This document shows positions 40,301 to 49,381 of a stretch of DNA of 64,000 bases, in pieces. This DNA is from SpSt-501 sp037481615 (GTDB lineage: Bacteria; Desulfobacterota; Desulfobacteria; Desulfobacterales; SpSt-501), in NCBI GenBank assembly GCA_037481615.1, contig JBBFLI010000002.1; one strand, given 5' to 3'. Both the position numbers and the translations under genes were made by a program. The notes under the pieces are model-generated. The model did not search any database. It was not told the origin of the DNA and saw only the letters and a program-made list of their open reading frames with translations. The first letter of the stretch is position 1. The number at the start of each line of letters is the position of its first letter.

Positions 40301-40498
40301 ATGCCGATCTACGAGTACGAGTGCCGCACCTGCGGCAGCGATTTCGAAAAGCTCCATCTCTCCGCGGAAAGGCCGGAAGAGGTGAGCTGCCCGTGCTGCG
40401 GCGGGAAAGACGTCCACCGACGCATCAGCTGTGCCAGCACCCTCTCGGGCGGCGGCCGCGGCCTCTGCGGAGGCTCCGGCGGACCCCGATTTTCCTGA
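40301..40498 (+). CDS. FmdB-type zinc-ribbon protein
   Basis: Small protein of 65 residues starting MPIYEYECRTCGSDFEKLHL, the invariant FmdB/CxxC_CxxC_SSSS family opening, with the second zinc pair CPCCGG and a glycine-rich tail (SGGGRGLCGGSGG). GGAGG stands five to ten bases before the ATG, which fixes the start. The family is named as a putative regulator but its role is not firmly known. It lies before the RACo-like gene on the same strand. Confidence 0.88.
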   Translation: MPIYEYECRTCGSDFEKLHLSAERPEEVSCPCCGGKDVHRRISCASTLSGGGRGLCGGSGGPRFS

Positions 40499-40567
40499 GC
40501 CCGTTGACCGCCTCTTCCGGCGGGCCGCCGGAACGACGACACCCCCTGCTCTCGGGAGAACCGGCTC

Positions 40568-42655
40568 ATGGCCGCCTGTGACCGCCATCCGGATCGCGAA
40601 ACCCCCTTCCGCTGCATGAAGCACGGGGTCGCCCTGTGCGAGGAATGCCTCGCCTGCCGCGACCCCGAGCTCTACTGCAAACACCGCTCGGCCTGCCCCA
40701 TCTGGTTCATCGAGAAGCGCCGCAAGCGCCTGAAGCAGGAAGAAGAGGAGTCCGCCGCCCGGCCCCGGATCCGGGTGCGGTTCGAGCCTGGAGCGCGCAT
40801 GTCCGAGGTCCCGCGGGGGGCCACCTTGCTCGATGCCGCCCGCGCCGGGGGCCTCTACTTGAACGCCTCATGCAACGGCAAGGGGTTGTGCGGCAAATGC
40901 AAGCTGATCGTGGAGTCGGGCGCCGTCGAGGCTGCGCCGAACCCGCTGCTCAGCGACGCCGAAAAAGCGCGGGGCATGGTGCTCGCCTGCCAGGCCCGGG
41001 TTCTCGGCGAGGTGAGGGTCCGCATCCCGGAAGAAAGCCTCCACCGCAGGCTACAGGTCGTCGGCATGGGAGAGGAGGCGACCGCGCGGCTGGCCGGCCG
41101 TGTCATGCGGATCGAGCCCCTCGCGCGCGAGGTGGCGGTCGAGCTCTCCCCGCCCACGTTGGAGGATGCGGTCAGCGACCTCGACCGCCTGCAGCGCGGC
41201 CTCAAGCGGGCGGGATGCGAGGTCGAGCGCCTCACCGTGGGGCTTTCCGTGCTGCGCGACTTGGCGAACATCATGCGGCAGAGCCGCTGGCAGGTGAGCG
41301 TTACGGTACTGCGGCGCCGGTTCTTCCCGGAGGTGCTCGAGGTCCGGCCCGCGGAACCCCGTGAGCCGTCCCTGGGGCTCGCGGTCGACCTCGGCACCAC
41401 CACCATCGTCGTTTATCTGGTGGACATGGCCGACGGACGCATCCTCGCCGCCTCCTCGGGGCACAACCGCCAGGCGGCCTGCGGCGACGACGTCATCAAC
41501 CGCATCGTCTGCGCCGAAAAGGACGGGGTGCGCAAGTTGAGCGAAATGGCCCTCGCCACCGTTAACGGCCTGATCGGAGAAACGCTCGAGGCCGCCGGGG
41601 CCCGGGCGCACCAGGTCAAGAACGCCGTGATCGCCGGCAACACGATCATGACCCACCTGCTGCTGGCGATCGAGCCGCGCTGGATCCGCCGGGCCCCCTA
41701 CATCCCCGTCGCCTCCGAGTACCCGGTGCTGAAAGCGGCGGAAATCGGGCTCACCGCCCACCCGGGGGCGGCCGTCTTCCTGATGCCCGGGCCGGCGAGC
41801 TACGTGGGCGGCGACATCGTGGCCGGAATCCTCTTCTCCGGCCTGCACCGCGAAGACCCCCTCACCCTGTTCATCGACGTGGGCACCAACGGTGAAATCG
41901 TCCTCGGAAACCGGGAATGGATGATGACCGCCGCTTGCAGCGCGGGGCCGGCCTTCGAAGGCGGGGGCATCCGCTGGGGCATGCGCGCCGAGGCGGGGGC
42001 GATCGAGGCCGTGCGCATCCACCCGCAAACCTGGGAGCCGGAGATCCGCACCGTCGGCGGGGAGCCCCCGCGGGGGATTTGCGGCTCGGGGATGATCGAG
42101 CTGATGGCGGAAATGCTCGCCGCGGGGATCGTCGACCGCAGCGGGGCCTTTGCCGCCGACCGGCCCCACCCGCGCCTGCGCCGGCTCCGGGACGAGTGGG
42201 TCTACGTCCTCGTTCCCGCCGCCGAATCGCCGCTCGAGGAAGACCTCACCTTCAGCGCCTCCGACCTGAGGAACCTTCTCTACAGCAAGGCCGCCGTCTA
42301 CGCCGGTCTGCGCACGCTGCTGCGCGAAGCCGGTCTGGAGGCGAGCGCGGTGGAACGCTTCTGGATCGCCGGCGGCTTCGGGCAATTTCTGGACGTCGAC
42401 AAAGCGATCCGGATCGGGTTGCTCCCCGACCTCGACCGCGGGCGCTTCCAGTACCTCGGGAACAGTTCCATCGCCGGGGCTTACCTGGCCCTCCTCTCCG
42501 AAGACAGCCGCCGCGAGGCGCGGGATATCAGTCGCGCGATGACCTATCTCGATCTCTCGAGCCATGCCGGCTATATGGAAGAGTTCACCTCGGCGCTCTT
42601 CCTGCCGCACACCCACCTGGAAACCTTCCCCAGCGCCGCCCGCCCCAGGCCCTGA
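40568..42655 (+). CDS. RACo-like ASKHA ATPase with 2Fe-2S ferredoxin domain
   Basis: Protein of 695 residues of the family that includes RACo, the reductive activator of corrinoid Fe-S and methyltransferase proteins. Residues 1-48 are a Cys/His-rich, B-box-like zinc motif (CDRHP...CMKHG...CEECLAC...CKHRSAC). A [2Fe-2S] ferredoxin domain follows with Cys102, Cys108, Cys111 and Cys141. A linker and middle domain come next. From about 265 an ASKHA domain (GLAVDLGTTTIVVYLVDM, FIDVGTNGEIVLGN, GSGMIELMAEML, WIAGGFGQFLDVDKAIRIGLLPD) binds ATP. No corrinoid protein or methyltransferase gene is in the window, so its client is unknown. Confidence 0.9.
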   Translation: MAACDRHPDRETPFRCMKHGVALCEECLACRDPELYCKHRSACPIWFIEKRRKRLKQEEEESAARPRIRVRFEPGARMSEVPRGATLLDAARAGGLYLNASCNGKGLCGKCKLIVESGAVEAAPNPLLSDAEKARGMVLACQARVLGEVRVRIPEESLHRRLQVVGMGEEATARLAGRVMRIEPLAREVAVELSPPTLEDAVSDLDRLQRGLKRAGCEVERLTVGLSVLRDLANIMRQSRWQVSVTVLRRRFFPEVLEVRPAEPREPSLGLAVDLGTTTIVVYLVDMADGRILAASSGHNRQAACGDDVINRIVCAEKDGVRKLSEMALATVNGLIGETLEAAGARAHQVKNAVIAGNTIMTHLLLAIEPRWIRRAPYIPVASEYPVLKAAEIGLTAHPGAAVFLMPGPASYVGGDIVAGILFSGLHREDPLTLFIDVGTNGEIVLGNREWMMTAACSAGPAFEGGGIRWGMRAEAGAIEAVRIHPQTWEPEIRTVGGEPPRGICGSGMIELMAEMLAAGIVDRSGAFAADRPHPRLRRLRDEWVYVLVPAAESPLEEDLTFSASDLRNLLYSKAAVYAGLRTLLREAGLEASAVERFWIAGGFGQFLDVDKAIRIGLLPDLDRGRFQYLGNSSIAGAYLALLSEDSRREARDISRAMTYLDLSSHAGYMEEFTSALFLPHTHLETFPSAARPRP

Positions 42656-42727
42656 GCCCCCCCTGGGCCTCGCGGCCGACCCCGCCCCGTTGAGGGGCTC
42701 CGTGCACGTCGCCGGGTTTCCGTCGAA

Positions 42728-42762
42728 CCGGCTCGGCCGGGGAAAAAGGAGCCGGGCCTTTT
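42728..42762 (+). terminator. Candidate terminator between convergent genes
   Basis: A perfect seven-base stem (CCGGCTC at 42728-42734 with GAGCCGG at 42749-42755) and a 14-base loop are followed by GCCTTTT. It stands 73 bases after the RACo-like gene, in the gap facing the convergent NifX-like gene. The T-run is short, so confidence is limited. Nothing else is seen in the 213-base gap. Confidence 0.3.
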
Positions 42763-42868
42763 GCGCCGCGCCGGCCGACTTCGGCTCCACGGCATGGCCT
42801 CCGCCGCGCGCAGCGGCGAGCGAGCCCCGCTCGGGGGAGGCACCCTCCGGCGCGGCGCGAAGCGATCT

Positions 42869-43363
42869 TCATCTGCCGAACCGGCGTTCGAGGGTGGACC
42901 CGCAGCGAGGACAGCGCCACTTGAAGCACGGAAGCCCCCGGTCTTCCGCGGTCTGGTAGCCGCAGCGCACGCAAAAGCAGCAGCCGGTCGCGCTGCGGGA
43001 AGGTGAGGGTGCGGCGGAGGGAGGGCCGGGATCGCCGGCGGCGGGGTTGCGGTCGCGGAAGGGCGCGGGCCGGTGATCCCGGATCGCCCCCCGGCATCCT
43101 TCCCGGATCGCGATCCCGGCCGCCTCGAGAACGGCCCGGGCTTTCGGGCCGACGCTTCCGGTCAGGACGCGATCCACCCCGGCGGCGACCAGCGTCTCGG
43201 CCGCCCGGGTGCCCGCACCGCCGAAGGCGGCGGCGCCCGGGTTCGGCTCGACGCGGAAGGATCCCCTTTCGTCATCCACGATCAAAAAATTCCGGCAGCG
43301 ACCGAACGCCGGTTCGATGAGGTCCTCGGGGCTGCTCCCCTGGGTGGAAAAGGCGATCTTCAC
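42869..43363 (-). CDS. NifX-like protein fused to a rubredoxin-like zinc ribbon
   Basis: Protein of 164 residues. Residues 1-100 are a NifX/ORP-type domain: KIAFSTQGSSPEDLIEPAFGRCRNFLIVDD, AFGGAGTRAAETLVAAGVDRVLTGSVGPKARAVL and GIAIREGCRGAIRD. The tail (about 130-164) is a Cys-rich ribbon CCFCVRCGYQTAEDRG and CFKWRCPRCGSTL with two CxxC pairs. This fusion of a cofactor-binding domain and a zinc or iron ribbon is unusual. The GTG at 43363 overlaps the stop of the putative selenoprotein gene by four bases, so they are translationally coupled. It may carry or insert a metal centre for that protein. Confidence 0.82.
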   Translation of the reverse strand: MKIAFSTQGSSPEDLIEPAFGRCRNFLIVDDERGSFRVEPNPGAAAFGGAGTRAAETLVAAGVDRVLTGSVGPKARAVLEAAGIAIREGCRGAIRDHRPAPFRDRNPAAGDPGPPSAAPSPSRSATGCCFCVRCGYQTAEDRGLPCFKWRCPRCGSTLERRFGR

Positions 43364-44612
43364 TTTGCCCGCTCCCGGGTGTGTGGGTTCCCTGGATGGC
43401 CGGCCCGCGGGCCCTCCCGGGTTCGGACGCCTCGGGGAGCCCTGTGGATCTGGGCATGACAGTTGTGGCAGCCGGCGATGCAATACTGCGCGCCGGTCGC
43501 CCGGGTCTGTTGGTCCTTGAGTCGACCGAACTCCAGACGCTGGGCCTTGAGCCCCGACTGGAGAAACCCCCCGCCGCCGCCGCAGCAATAGTTGTTGGAG
43601 CGGTTGGGCTGCATGTCGACGAAGTTTTCCTCCCCCACCGCCGCCTTGACGACAAAGCGCAGGTCCTCGGCGATCGGATCGCCGTAGCTCTTGCGCACGA
43701 TCTGGCGGGGGTCCTGGACCGCAAACTTGATCTTCAGGTCCCGGTTCCAGTCGGCGTTGACCCGGAGGCGGCCTTCGCGGATCCAGCGGGCGTAGTACTC
43801 GTAGATGTTCTTGACCACGAACTTGTGCTCGATCTTGAATTTTTTCAGTCCCTCCAGGACCGAGAAGGTCACGTGGCCTCACTCGGTGTTGAGAAAGACC
43901 CTGCAGCCCCGATCGTCGGCCTGCTTCGCCGCCGTCGCCGTGATGTGCTTCCAGGCCGCATCGTCGCCCAGAAACATGCAGTCATTCTCGCCACCCCGGC
44001 CCTTGGACCCGTAGGTCCAGTCCGCACCGGCCGGATGCGACAGCTTCCACAGGGGCACCATTTCGTCGGGCTCGGTCACCGGCTCGCGCGAGTTCTGGTT
44101 GAGAAAGAACTCGGCGCCCGCCTTGTCGATCGGCGCCTCCATCGCGGCGAACTGCGGCTGCGCCTCGCGGTACTCCTGCAGCACGTCCTCGACGACGAAA
44201 CGGAAATCCTCGGGCGAAGCCCCCATGGCGCTGCAGCTCTCATTGCGCAGGGCCATGTCGCAGGACCCGAGGATCCCCTTCGGCCGCTTCTCCCGCGGCC
44301 AGGCGGCGCGCACGTTGTAGACGAGACGCGGGATGTCGATCTTCATGGGGCAGACGTGGATGCATCGCCGGCACCGGGTGCACATCCAGACCCAATTCGT
44401 GGCCAGGATTTCCTCGTCCAGCCCCAGGGCGGCCAGGCGCAGGAACTTGCGCGGGTCCAGCCCCTCCACCCCCGTGGCCGGGCACCCGGAGGAACAGGCG
44501 CCGCAGGTGAGGCACAAGTTGAGATTGACGCCCTCTCTGGGAGGATCTCCCGGACCTTCTCCAGGAACGTGGTGCCTCGTTTTCCGCCCAGGCGGATGAC
44601 CGTCTCCTCCAT
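43360..44612 (-). CDS. Putative selenocysteine-containing Fe-S oxidoreductase (HdrD/HmcF-like), with apparent frameshift
   Basis: Read as one gene it encodes about 417 residues: two [4Fe-4S] motifs (CLTCGACSSGCP and CTRCRRCIHVCP), a middle domain, and a C-terminal CCG-type domain (YCCGGGGG...CIAGCHNC). A UGA at 43879-43881 interrupts it exactly in frame, in the context NTE-UGA-GHVTFSV, where related proteins have Cys; residue 245 would be Sec. A SECIS-like hairpin follows at 43846-43862. Near 44531-44538 the N-terminal part (MEETVIRLGGKRGTTFLEKVREILPE) is one base out of frame with GVNLNLCLTCG, a missing G in GAG(G)AGGG or a sequencing error. The HDPC-like cysteine is Arg here (VQDPRQ). GGAGG precedes the ATG; a sigma-54 promoter lies upstream. 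Without Sec insertion it would be two fragments, the second starting at GTG 43872. Confidence 0.72.
43846..43881 (-). promoter_or_regulatory. UGA codon with bacterial SECIS-like hairpin
   Basis: On the minus strand the UGA (43881-43879) is followed after 16 bases by CGGTCCTGGAGGGACTG (43862-43846). It folds into a six-pair stem (one G-U pair) with the five-base loop UGGAG. Known bacterial SECIS elements have an apical loop about 16-37 bases after the UGA with a G among the first two loop bases; both rules are met here. Confidence 0.6.
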
Positions 44613-44718
44613 TGGCGCTCCTCCTTGTCGTGGCGACGGAATCGGGCAACGCACCGGGCGGGTTGCCGAGAAGGGCCGCCTTCTCTCGATCCCGGAGCCG
44701 GTGCCTTCCCAAAGAAGA

Positions 44719-44734
44719 AGCAAGACACATGCCA
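44719..44734 (-). promoter_or_regulatory. Sigma-54 promoter of the putative selenoprotein gene
   Basis: The minus-strand sequence TGGCATGTGTCTTGCT matches TGGCAC-N5-TTGC with one mismatch and the exact ten-base spacing of GG and GC. It is 107 bases before the ATG at 44612 and about 107 bases after the inverted repeat at 44841-44857, a usual enhancer distance. Confidence 0.65.
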
Positions 44735-44840
44735 GCCCACCGCTCGACGGGCGGTGAGGCAACACGCCGGGTCGGCGGGGAAACCTTTTTCGGGGGCGAG
44801 CGGAGACCGGTGCCGCCGCACGGCGGTTGCAGACCTCCCC

Positions 44841-44857
44841 CCTTGCAAAATGCAAGG
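44841..44857. promoter_or_regulatory. Inverted-repeat enhancer site CCTTGCA-AAA-TGCAAGG
   Basis: A perfect seven-base inverted repeat around AAA directly follows the activator gene's stop codon. The core TTGCA-N3-TGCAA recurs at 46287-46299 and, with one change, at 46255-46267. Its place upstream of the -24/-12 promoter fits a binding site for the adjacent activator. Confidence 0.6.
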
Positions 44858-46219
<1,362 letters not shown>

Positions 46220-46254
46220 CGAGCCTCCTCGAGTCGGGGGGATGACGCAGGGTC

Positions 46255-46267
46255 GTGCAAAATGCAA
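46255..46267. promoter_or_regulatory. Degenerate TTGCA-N3-TGCAA site
   Basis: GTGCAAAATGCAA differs from the core repeat by one base. It stands about 110 bases before the -24/-12 element at 46375 and 20 bases before the better site at 46285. Confidence 0.45.
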
Positions 46268-46284
46268 TTTCGCCTTTTATCGAT

Positions 46285-46301
46285 TATTGCATTATGCAAT
46301 A
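46285..46301. promoter_or_regulatory. Inverted-repeat enhancer site TATTGCAT-T-ATGCAATA
   Basis: A perfect eight-base inverted repeat around one T, containing the TTGCA-N3-TGCAA core. It is in the 183-base gap between the activator gene and the rightward NifX-like operon, about 75 bases before the -24/-12 element, as expected for an enhancer. Confidence 0.6.
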
Positions 46302-46374
46302 TCGCAAGCAACCCCCCGGCCGGCCCGCCATGCCGCCTCCGGGAAATGCCCTTCCTTGTTTTCTGGGAGAGCAG

Positions 46375-46390
46375 TGGCATCGGCCTTGCA
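46375..46390 (+). promoter_or_regulatory. Sigma-54 promoter of the orp-like operon
   Basis: TGGCATCGGCCTTGCA has GG and GC exactly ten bases apart and the TTGCA box. It ends 12 bases before the ATG at 46403, so the expected transcript start falls at or next to that ATG. The first gene would be almost leaderless, or translated from another start. Confidence 0.55.
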
Positions 46391-46402
46391 TGACAAGGGG
46401 TC

Positions 46403-46837
46403 ATGCGTGTGGGGGTCGCCTACTGGCAGGGCCGGGTTTCTCCGGTGTTCGACGAAGCGCGCCACCTGGTCGTGGTCACGATCGCCGCCGGCCGGGAGAT
46501 CGGGCGCGACCGGTTGCTGCTCCAGACCCGGAATCTCTGGGATCGGGTGCGGATCCTCTCCGAGCAGGGCGTCGACGTCCTGCTCTGCGGAGCGATCTCC
46601 TCGCCCTTGGAAAAAGCCCTGGAAGCCTCGGGCATCCGGGTCTTCGGCTTTCTCACCGGGGAATGGGAGCCGATTTTGGCCTCCTTTCTCGACGCCCGGG
46701 GACCAGCCGCTTTCCCTGAACCCGCCGATGCAAAACGCCGCCCCGTTCGGAGGATAAAGGCCGGGGCAGCCCGTCCCCGTCCGCCCCTCCGCCGACGGCC
46801 CCCGCAGAACCCTCCATCCCGGGAAAACAAACCATGA
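46403..46837 (+). CDS. NifX/orange-protein-family protein
   Basis: Protein of 144 residues; the first 95 form a NifX-type domain: MRVGVAYWQGRVSPVFDEARHLVVV, the central RVRILSEQGVDVLLCGAISSPLEKALEASGI and FLTGEWEPILASFL. The rest is a Pro/Arg-rich tail. It belongs to the group that includes orange protein and DUF-type proteins next to Mrp ATPases in sulfate reducers. The family start at MRVGVA fits the ATG at 46403, with AAGGGG upstream. It overlaps the next gene by four bases (ATGA). Confidence 0.83.
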   Translation: MRVGVAYWQGRVSPVFDEARHLVVVTIAAGREIGRDRLLLQTRNLWDRVRILSEQGVDVLLCGAISSPLEKALEASGIRVFGFLTGEWEPILASFLDARGPAAFPEPADAKRRPVRRIKAGAARPRPPLRRRPPQNPPSRENKP

Positions 46838-47433
46838 AAATCGCAATCAGCGCCAGCCGTCCCTCCCTCGAAGCCCCCCTGGAGCCCCGCTTCGGCCGTG
46901 CCCCGTGGTTTCTGATCCTCGACCCCGATGCCCAAACGGTGGAGGAGCTTGCCAATCCGGCCTCTTCCGCCGGCGGTACGGGAATCGAAACGGCCCGGAG
47001 GATCGCGGAACGGGGGGCGACCCATGTTCTCACGGGCCGCTGCGGCCCGAATGCGGCCGGGGTATTGTCCGCGGCGGGCGTCGTCCTGGTCGAGGGCTGC
47101 TCCGGAACGGTCCGCGAGGCCCTCGAGAGGTTCCTCACCGCGGGTGCCCCGGAGGCAAGCGCCGTGCCGCCTTCCGGCGATACCGCCGCGAGAGGCCTGC
47201 CGCCGTCGGGCGGCTCCGGGCTGTCCGGCCCCCGCCTCTTTGCCGGCGGCGGAGGTCGGAGGGGGTGCGGGCGGATGGCCGGGGGTCGGGGCGGGTCCCG
47301 AAGATCCGGGGGCGCCGCCTCCGGTCGCCCCTCGGAAGCCGTGAGCCTCGAGGAAGAAGCCGAGCGGCTCCGCCGGCGGCTTGCGGAAATCGAGGCGCGT
47401 CTCGGGAAGCGGGACCCGCGCTTTCGCCGGTGA
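46834..47433 (+). CDS. NifX/orange-protein-family protein with glycine-rich linker and coiled coil
   Basis: Protein of 199 residues. Residues 1-105 are a NifX-type domain: MKIAISASRPSLEAPLEPRFGRAPWFLILD, TGIETARRIAERGATHVLTGRCGPNAAGVLSAAGV and VEGCSGTVREALERF. A Gly/Arg-rich linker (about 135-170, GGGGRRGCGRMAGGRGG) and a short coiled coil (LEEEAERLRRRLAEIEARLGK) follow, a layout common in NifX-like proteins of anaerobes. It should bind or carry a metal-sulfur cluster with its neighbours' help; the cluster type is unknown. Confidence 0.83.
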   Translation: MKIAISASRPSLEAPLEPRFGRAPWFLILDPDAQTVEELANPASSAGGTGIETARRIAERGATHVLTGRCGPNAAGVLSAAGVVLVEGCSGTVREALERFLTAGAPEASAVPPSGDTAARGLPPSGGSGLSGPRLFAGGGGRRGCGRMAGGRGGSRRSGGAASGRPSEAVSLEEEAERLRRRLAEIEARLGKRDPRFRR

Positions 47434-47444
47434 GCGGCCGGAAC

Positions 47445-48455
47445 ATGACCGAAAGCGCCGTCGCCCCTCGCAGAACGGGACCCCTCTACGGGCCGGTGCC
47501 CTCGCGGCGCCTGGGGCGTTCGCTCGGGGTGGACCTCGTTCCCTACAAGACGTGCAGCTACGACTGCATCTACTGCCAGCTCGGCCGGACGACGTGCCAG
47601 ACCCTCGAGCGCGCGGAATACGTGCCCACGGGTCAAGTGCTCGAAGCCTTGGAAAGGTCCCTCCGCCGCGGCTCCGTGGTTGATTTCATCGGCGTCGCCG
47701 GCTCGGGGGAGCCGACCCTGCACGCCGGGATCGGGGAGGTGATCGCCGGCATCCGCCGGCGAACCCGGATCCCGGTGGCCGTGCTGACCAACGGCTCGCT
47801 GCTCGGGGATGCGGAGCTCCGGCGGGACCTCGCCCGCGCCCAGGTGGTGATTCCTTCGCTCGACGCCGGCGAAGCCCGGACCTTCCGCCGCGTCAACCGC
47901 CCCCACCCCGACCTGTCCTTTGAGGGGATGGTGGAGGGGCTCGCCGCATTCGCCGCGGATTTTCGGGGGGAGATCTGGTTGGAGATCATGTTCGTGGCCG
48001 GGATCAACACCTCGCCGCAGGAGGTCCATCGCATCGCCCGCCGGGTGGAGGGCATCGGCCCGCAGCGGATTCAGCTGAACACCGTCGTGCGGCCTCCCGC
48101 CGAGCGCTTTGCCAAACCCGTTTCGCGGACGAAGCTCCAGGAATTGGCCCGACGGCTGGGGGAAAAAGCGGAATGCATCGCCGATTTCCCCTCGAGCGCG
48201 CCCGGGGCCGCGCGGGCCGACCGCGCGGTCGATCGGGACATCTTGGAGCTTCTCGCCCGGCGGCCCTGCACCGTCGCGGATCTCGCCGCCGGCCTCGTCA
48301 TCCACCCTCAGGAGGCCGTGAAACACCTGGAACATCTCCTCCGCCGGGGTCTCCTCGCCGCAGAGCAGGCCCCGGGCGGCGAGCGCTATTTCCGCTGCAA
48401 ACGGGCCCGCCCCGCGCGGATCCGTCACAAGGCGCAGGAAAGGAACCTCTCGTGA
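47445..48455 (+). CDS. Radical SAM protein with C-terminal winged-helix-like region
   Basis: Radical S-adenosylmethionine enzyme of 336 residues. The [4Fe-4S] motif is CSYDCIYC (C-x3-C-x2-C, about residues 37-44), preceded by GPVPSRRLGRSLGVDLVPYKT, a start typical of the COG0731-like group found beside ORP/NifX genes. GSGEPTLH and VAVLTNGSL are SAM-binding strands. The last 80 residues look like a winged helix (ILELLARRPCTVADLAAGL...VKHLEHLLRRGLL). A GTG at 47430 overlapping the previous stop is an equally possible start. Its reaction is unknown; cofactor assembly is inferred from context. Confidence 0.85.
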   Translation: MTESAVAPRRTGPLYGPVPSRRLGRSLGVDLVPYKTCSYDCIYCQLGRTTCQTLERAEYVPTGQVLEALERSLRRGSVVDFIGVAGSGEPTLHAGIGEVIAGIRRRTRIPVAVLTNGSLLGDAELRRDLARAQVVIPSLDAGEARTFRRVNRPHPDLSFEGMVEGLAAFAADFRGEIWLEIMFVAGINTSPQEVHRIARRVEGIGPQRIQLNTVVRPPAERFAKPVSRTKLQELARRLGEKAECIADFPSSAPGAARADRAVDRDILELLARRPCTVADLAAGLVIHPQEAVKHLEHLLRRGLLAAEQAPGGERYFRCKRARPARIRHKAQERNLS

Positions 48456-49360
48456 CCCGGAAACCGAACTCCTCGTCCTCCTCTTGCGGCACGTGCAACC
48501 GTTCGGACTGCGCGGCCCGGGCTCCCCGCCCGGGGGAAAGCGAGGCCGAATTCGCCGAGCGCCGCCAGCTCGAGGCGCGCCTGTGCCGTATTCGGCACCG
48601 CATCGTCGTCCTCTCGGGCAAGGGCGGCGTGGGGAAAAGCACGGTGGCCGTCAACCTGGCCGTGGGCCTGCTGCAGGAAGGCTATGCCGTGGGCCTGCTC
48701 GACGCCGACATCCACGGCCCCAGCATTCCCACGATGCTCGGTCTGGAGCAGCACCGCCTCGGCGGCACCGGACACGAGATCCTCCCCGCAGAGGTCGGGG
48801 GGCTCAAGGTCATCTCGATCGGCCTGTTTCTTTCCTCGCCCGACGACGCCGTGATCTGGCGCGGACCGCTGAAAATGGGGGCCATCAAGCAGTTCCTGAA
48901 GGACGTGGCCTGGGGCGATCTCGATTTCCTGGTGATCGACTCCCCGCCGGGAACGGGGGACGAGCCGCTTTCGGTCTGCCAGCTGATCGGGCGCCTGGAC
49001 GGCGCCGTGATCGTGACCACCCCGCAGCGGGTAGCGGCCGTCGACGTGCGCAAATCGATCACCTTCTGCCGGCATCTCCAGGTGCCCGTGCTGGGGGTCG
49101 TGGAGAACATGAGCGGTTTCGTCTGCCCGATGTGCGGGGAGGTGACGCACATCTTCCGCACCGGCGGAGGCTCCCGGATCGCCGCGGATATGGGGGTCCC
49201 GTTTCTCGGATCGATCCCCCTCGATCCGGCGTTGGCCGATTCCGGCGACGGGGGGGAAGCCTTTCTGCAGCGCCACGCCGCCTCGCCCACGGCGGAGCGT
49301 CTGCGGCAGTGGATCCGCCCCATCGCCCGGCTCGCCGCGCCGGAGGACGAGCCCGCCTGA
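48452..49360 (+). CDS. mrp: Mrp/NBP35-type P-loop ATPase
   Basis: ATPase of 302 residues in the Mrp/ApbC/NBP35 family of Fe-S cluster carriers. An N-terminal cysteine stretch (CGTCNRSDC, about 12-20) is followed by the deviant Walker A GKGGVGKST (about 54-62), DADIHGPSIPTMLGL, IDSPPGTGDEPLSV and the bridging-cluster motif CPMC near 225. The GTG start overlaps the radical-SAM stop (GTGA), with AGGAAAGGAA upstream. In Desulfovibrio an Mrp ATPase is part of the orange protein complex, so this gene supports reading the operon as orp-like. It converges on the receiver-kinase gene with a 21-base gap. Confidence 0.92.
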   Translation: MTRKPNSSSSSCGTCNRSDCAARAPRPGESEAEFAERRQLEARLCRIRHRIVVLSGKGGVGKSTVAVNLAVGLLQEGYAVGLLDADIHGPSIPTMLGLEQHRLGGTGHEILPAEVGGLKVISIGLFLSSPDDAVIWRGPLKMGAIKQFLKDVAWGDLDFLVIDSPPGTGDEPLSVCQLIGRLDGAVIVTTPQRVAAVDVRKSITFCRHLQVPVLGVVENMSGFVCPMCGEVTHIFRTGGGSRIAADMGVPFLGSIPLDPALADSGDGGEAFLQRHAASPTAERLRQWIRPIARLAAPEDEPA

Positions 49361-49381
49361 GACGGGAGCGGGCGCGTCTCT

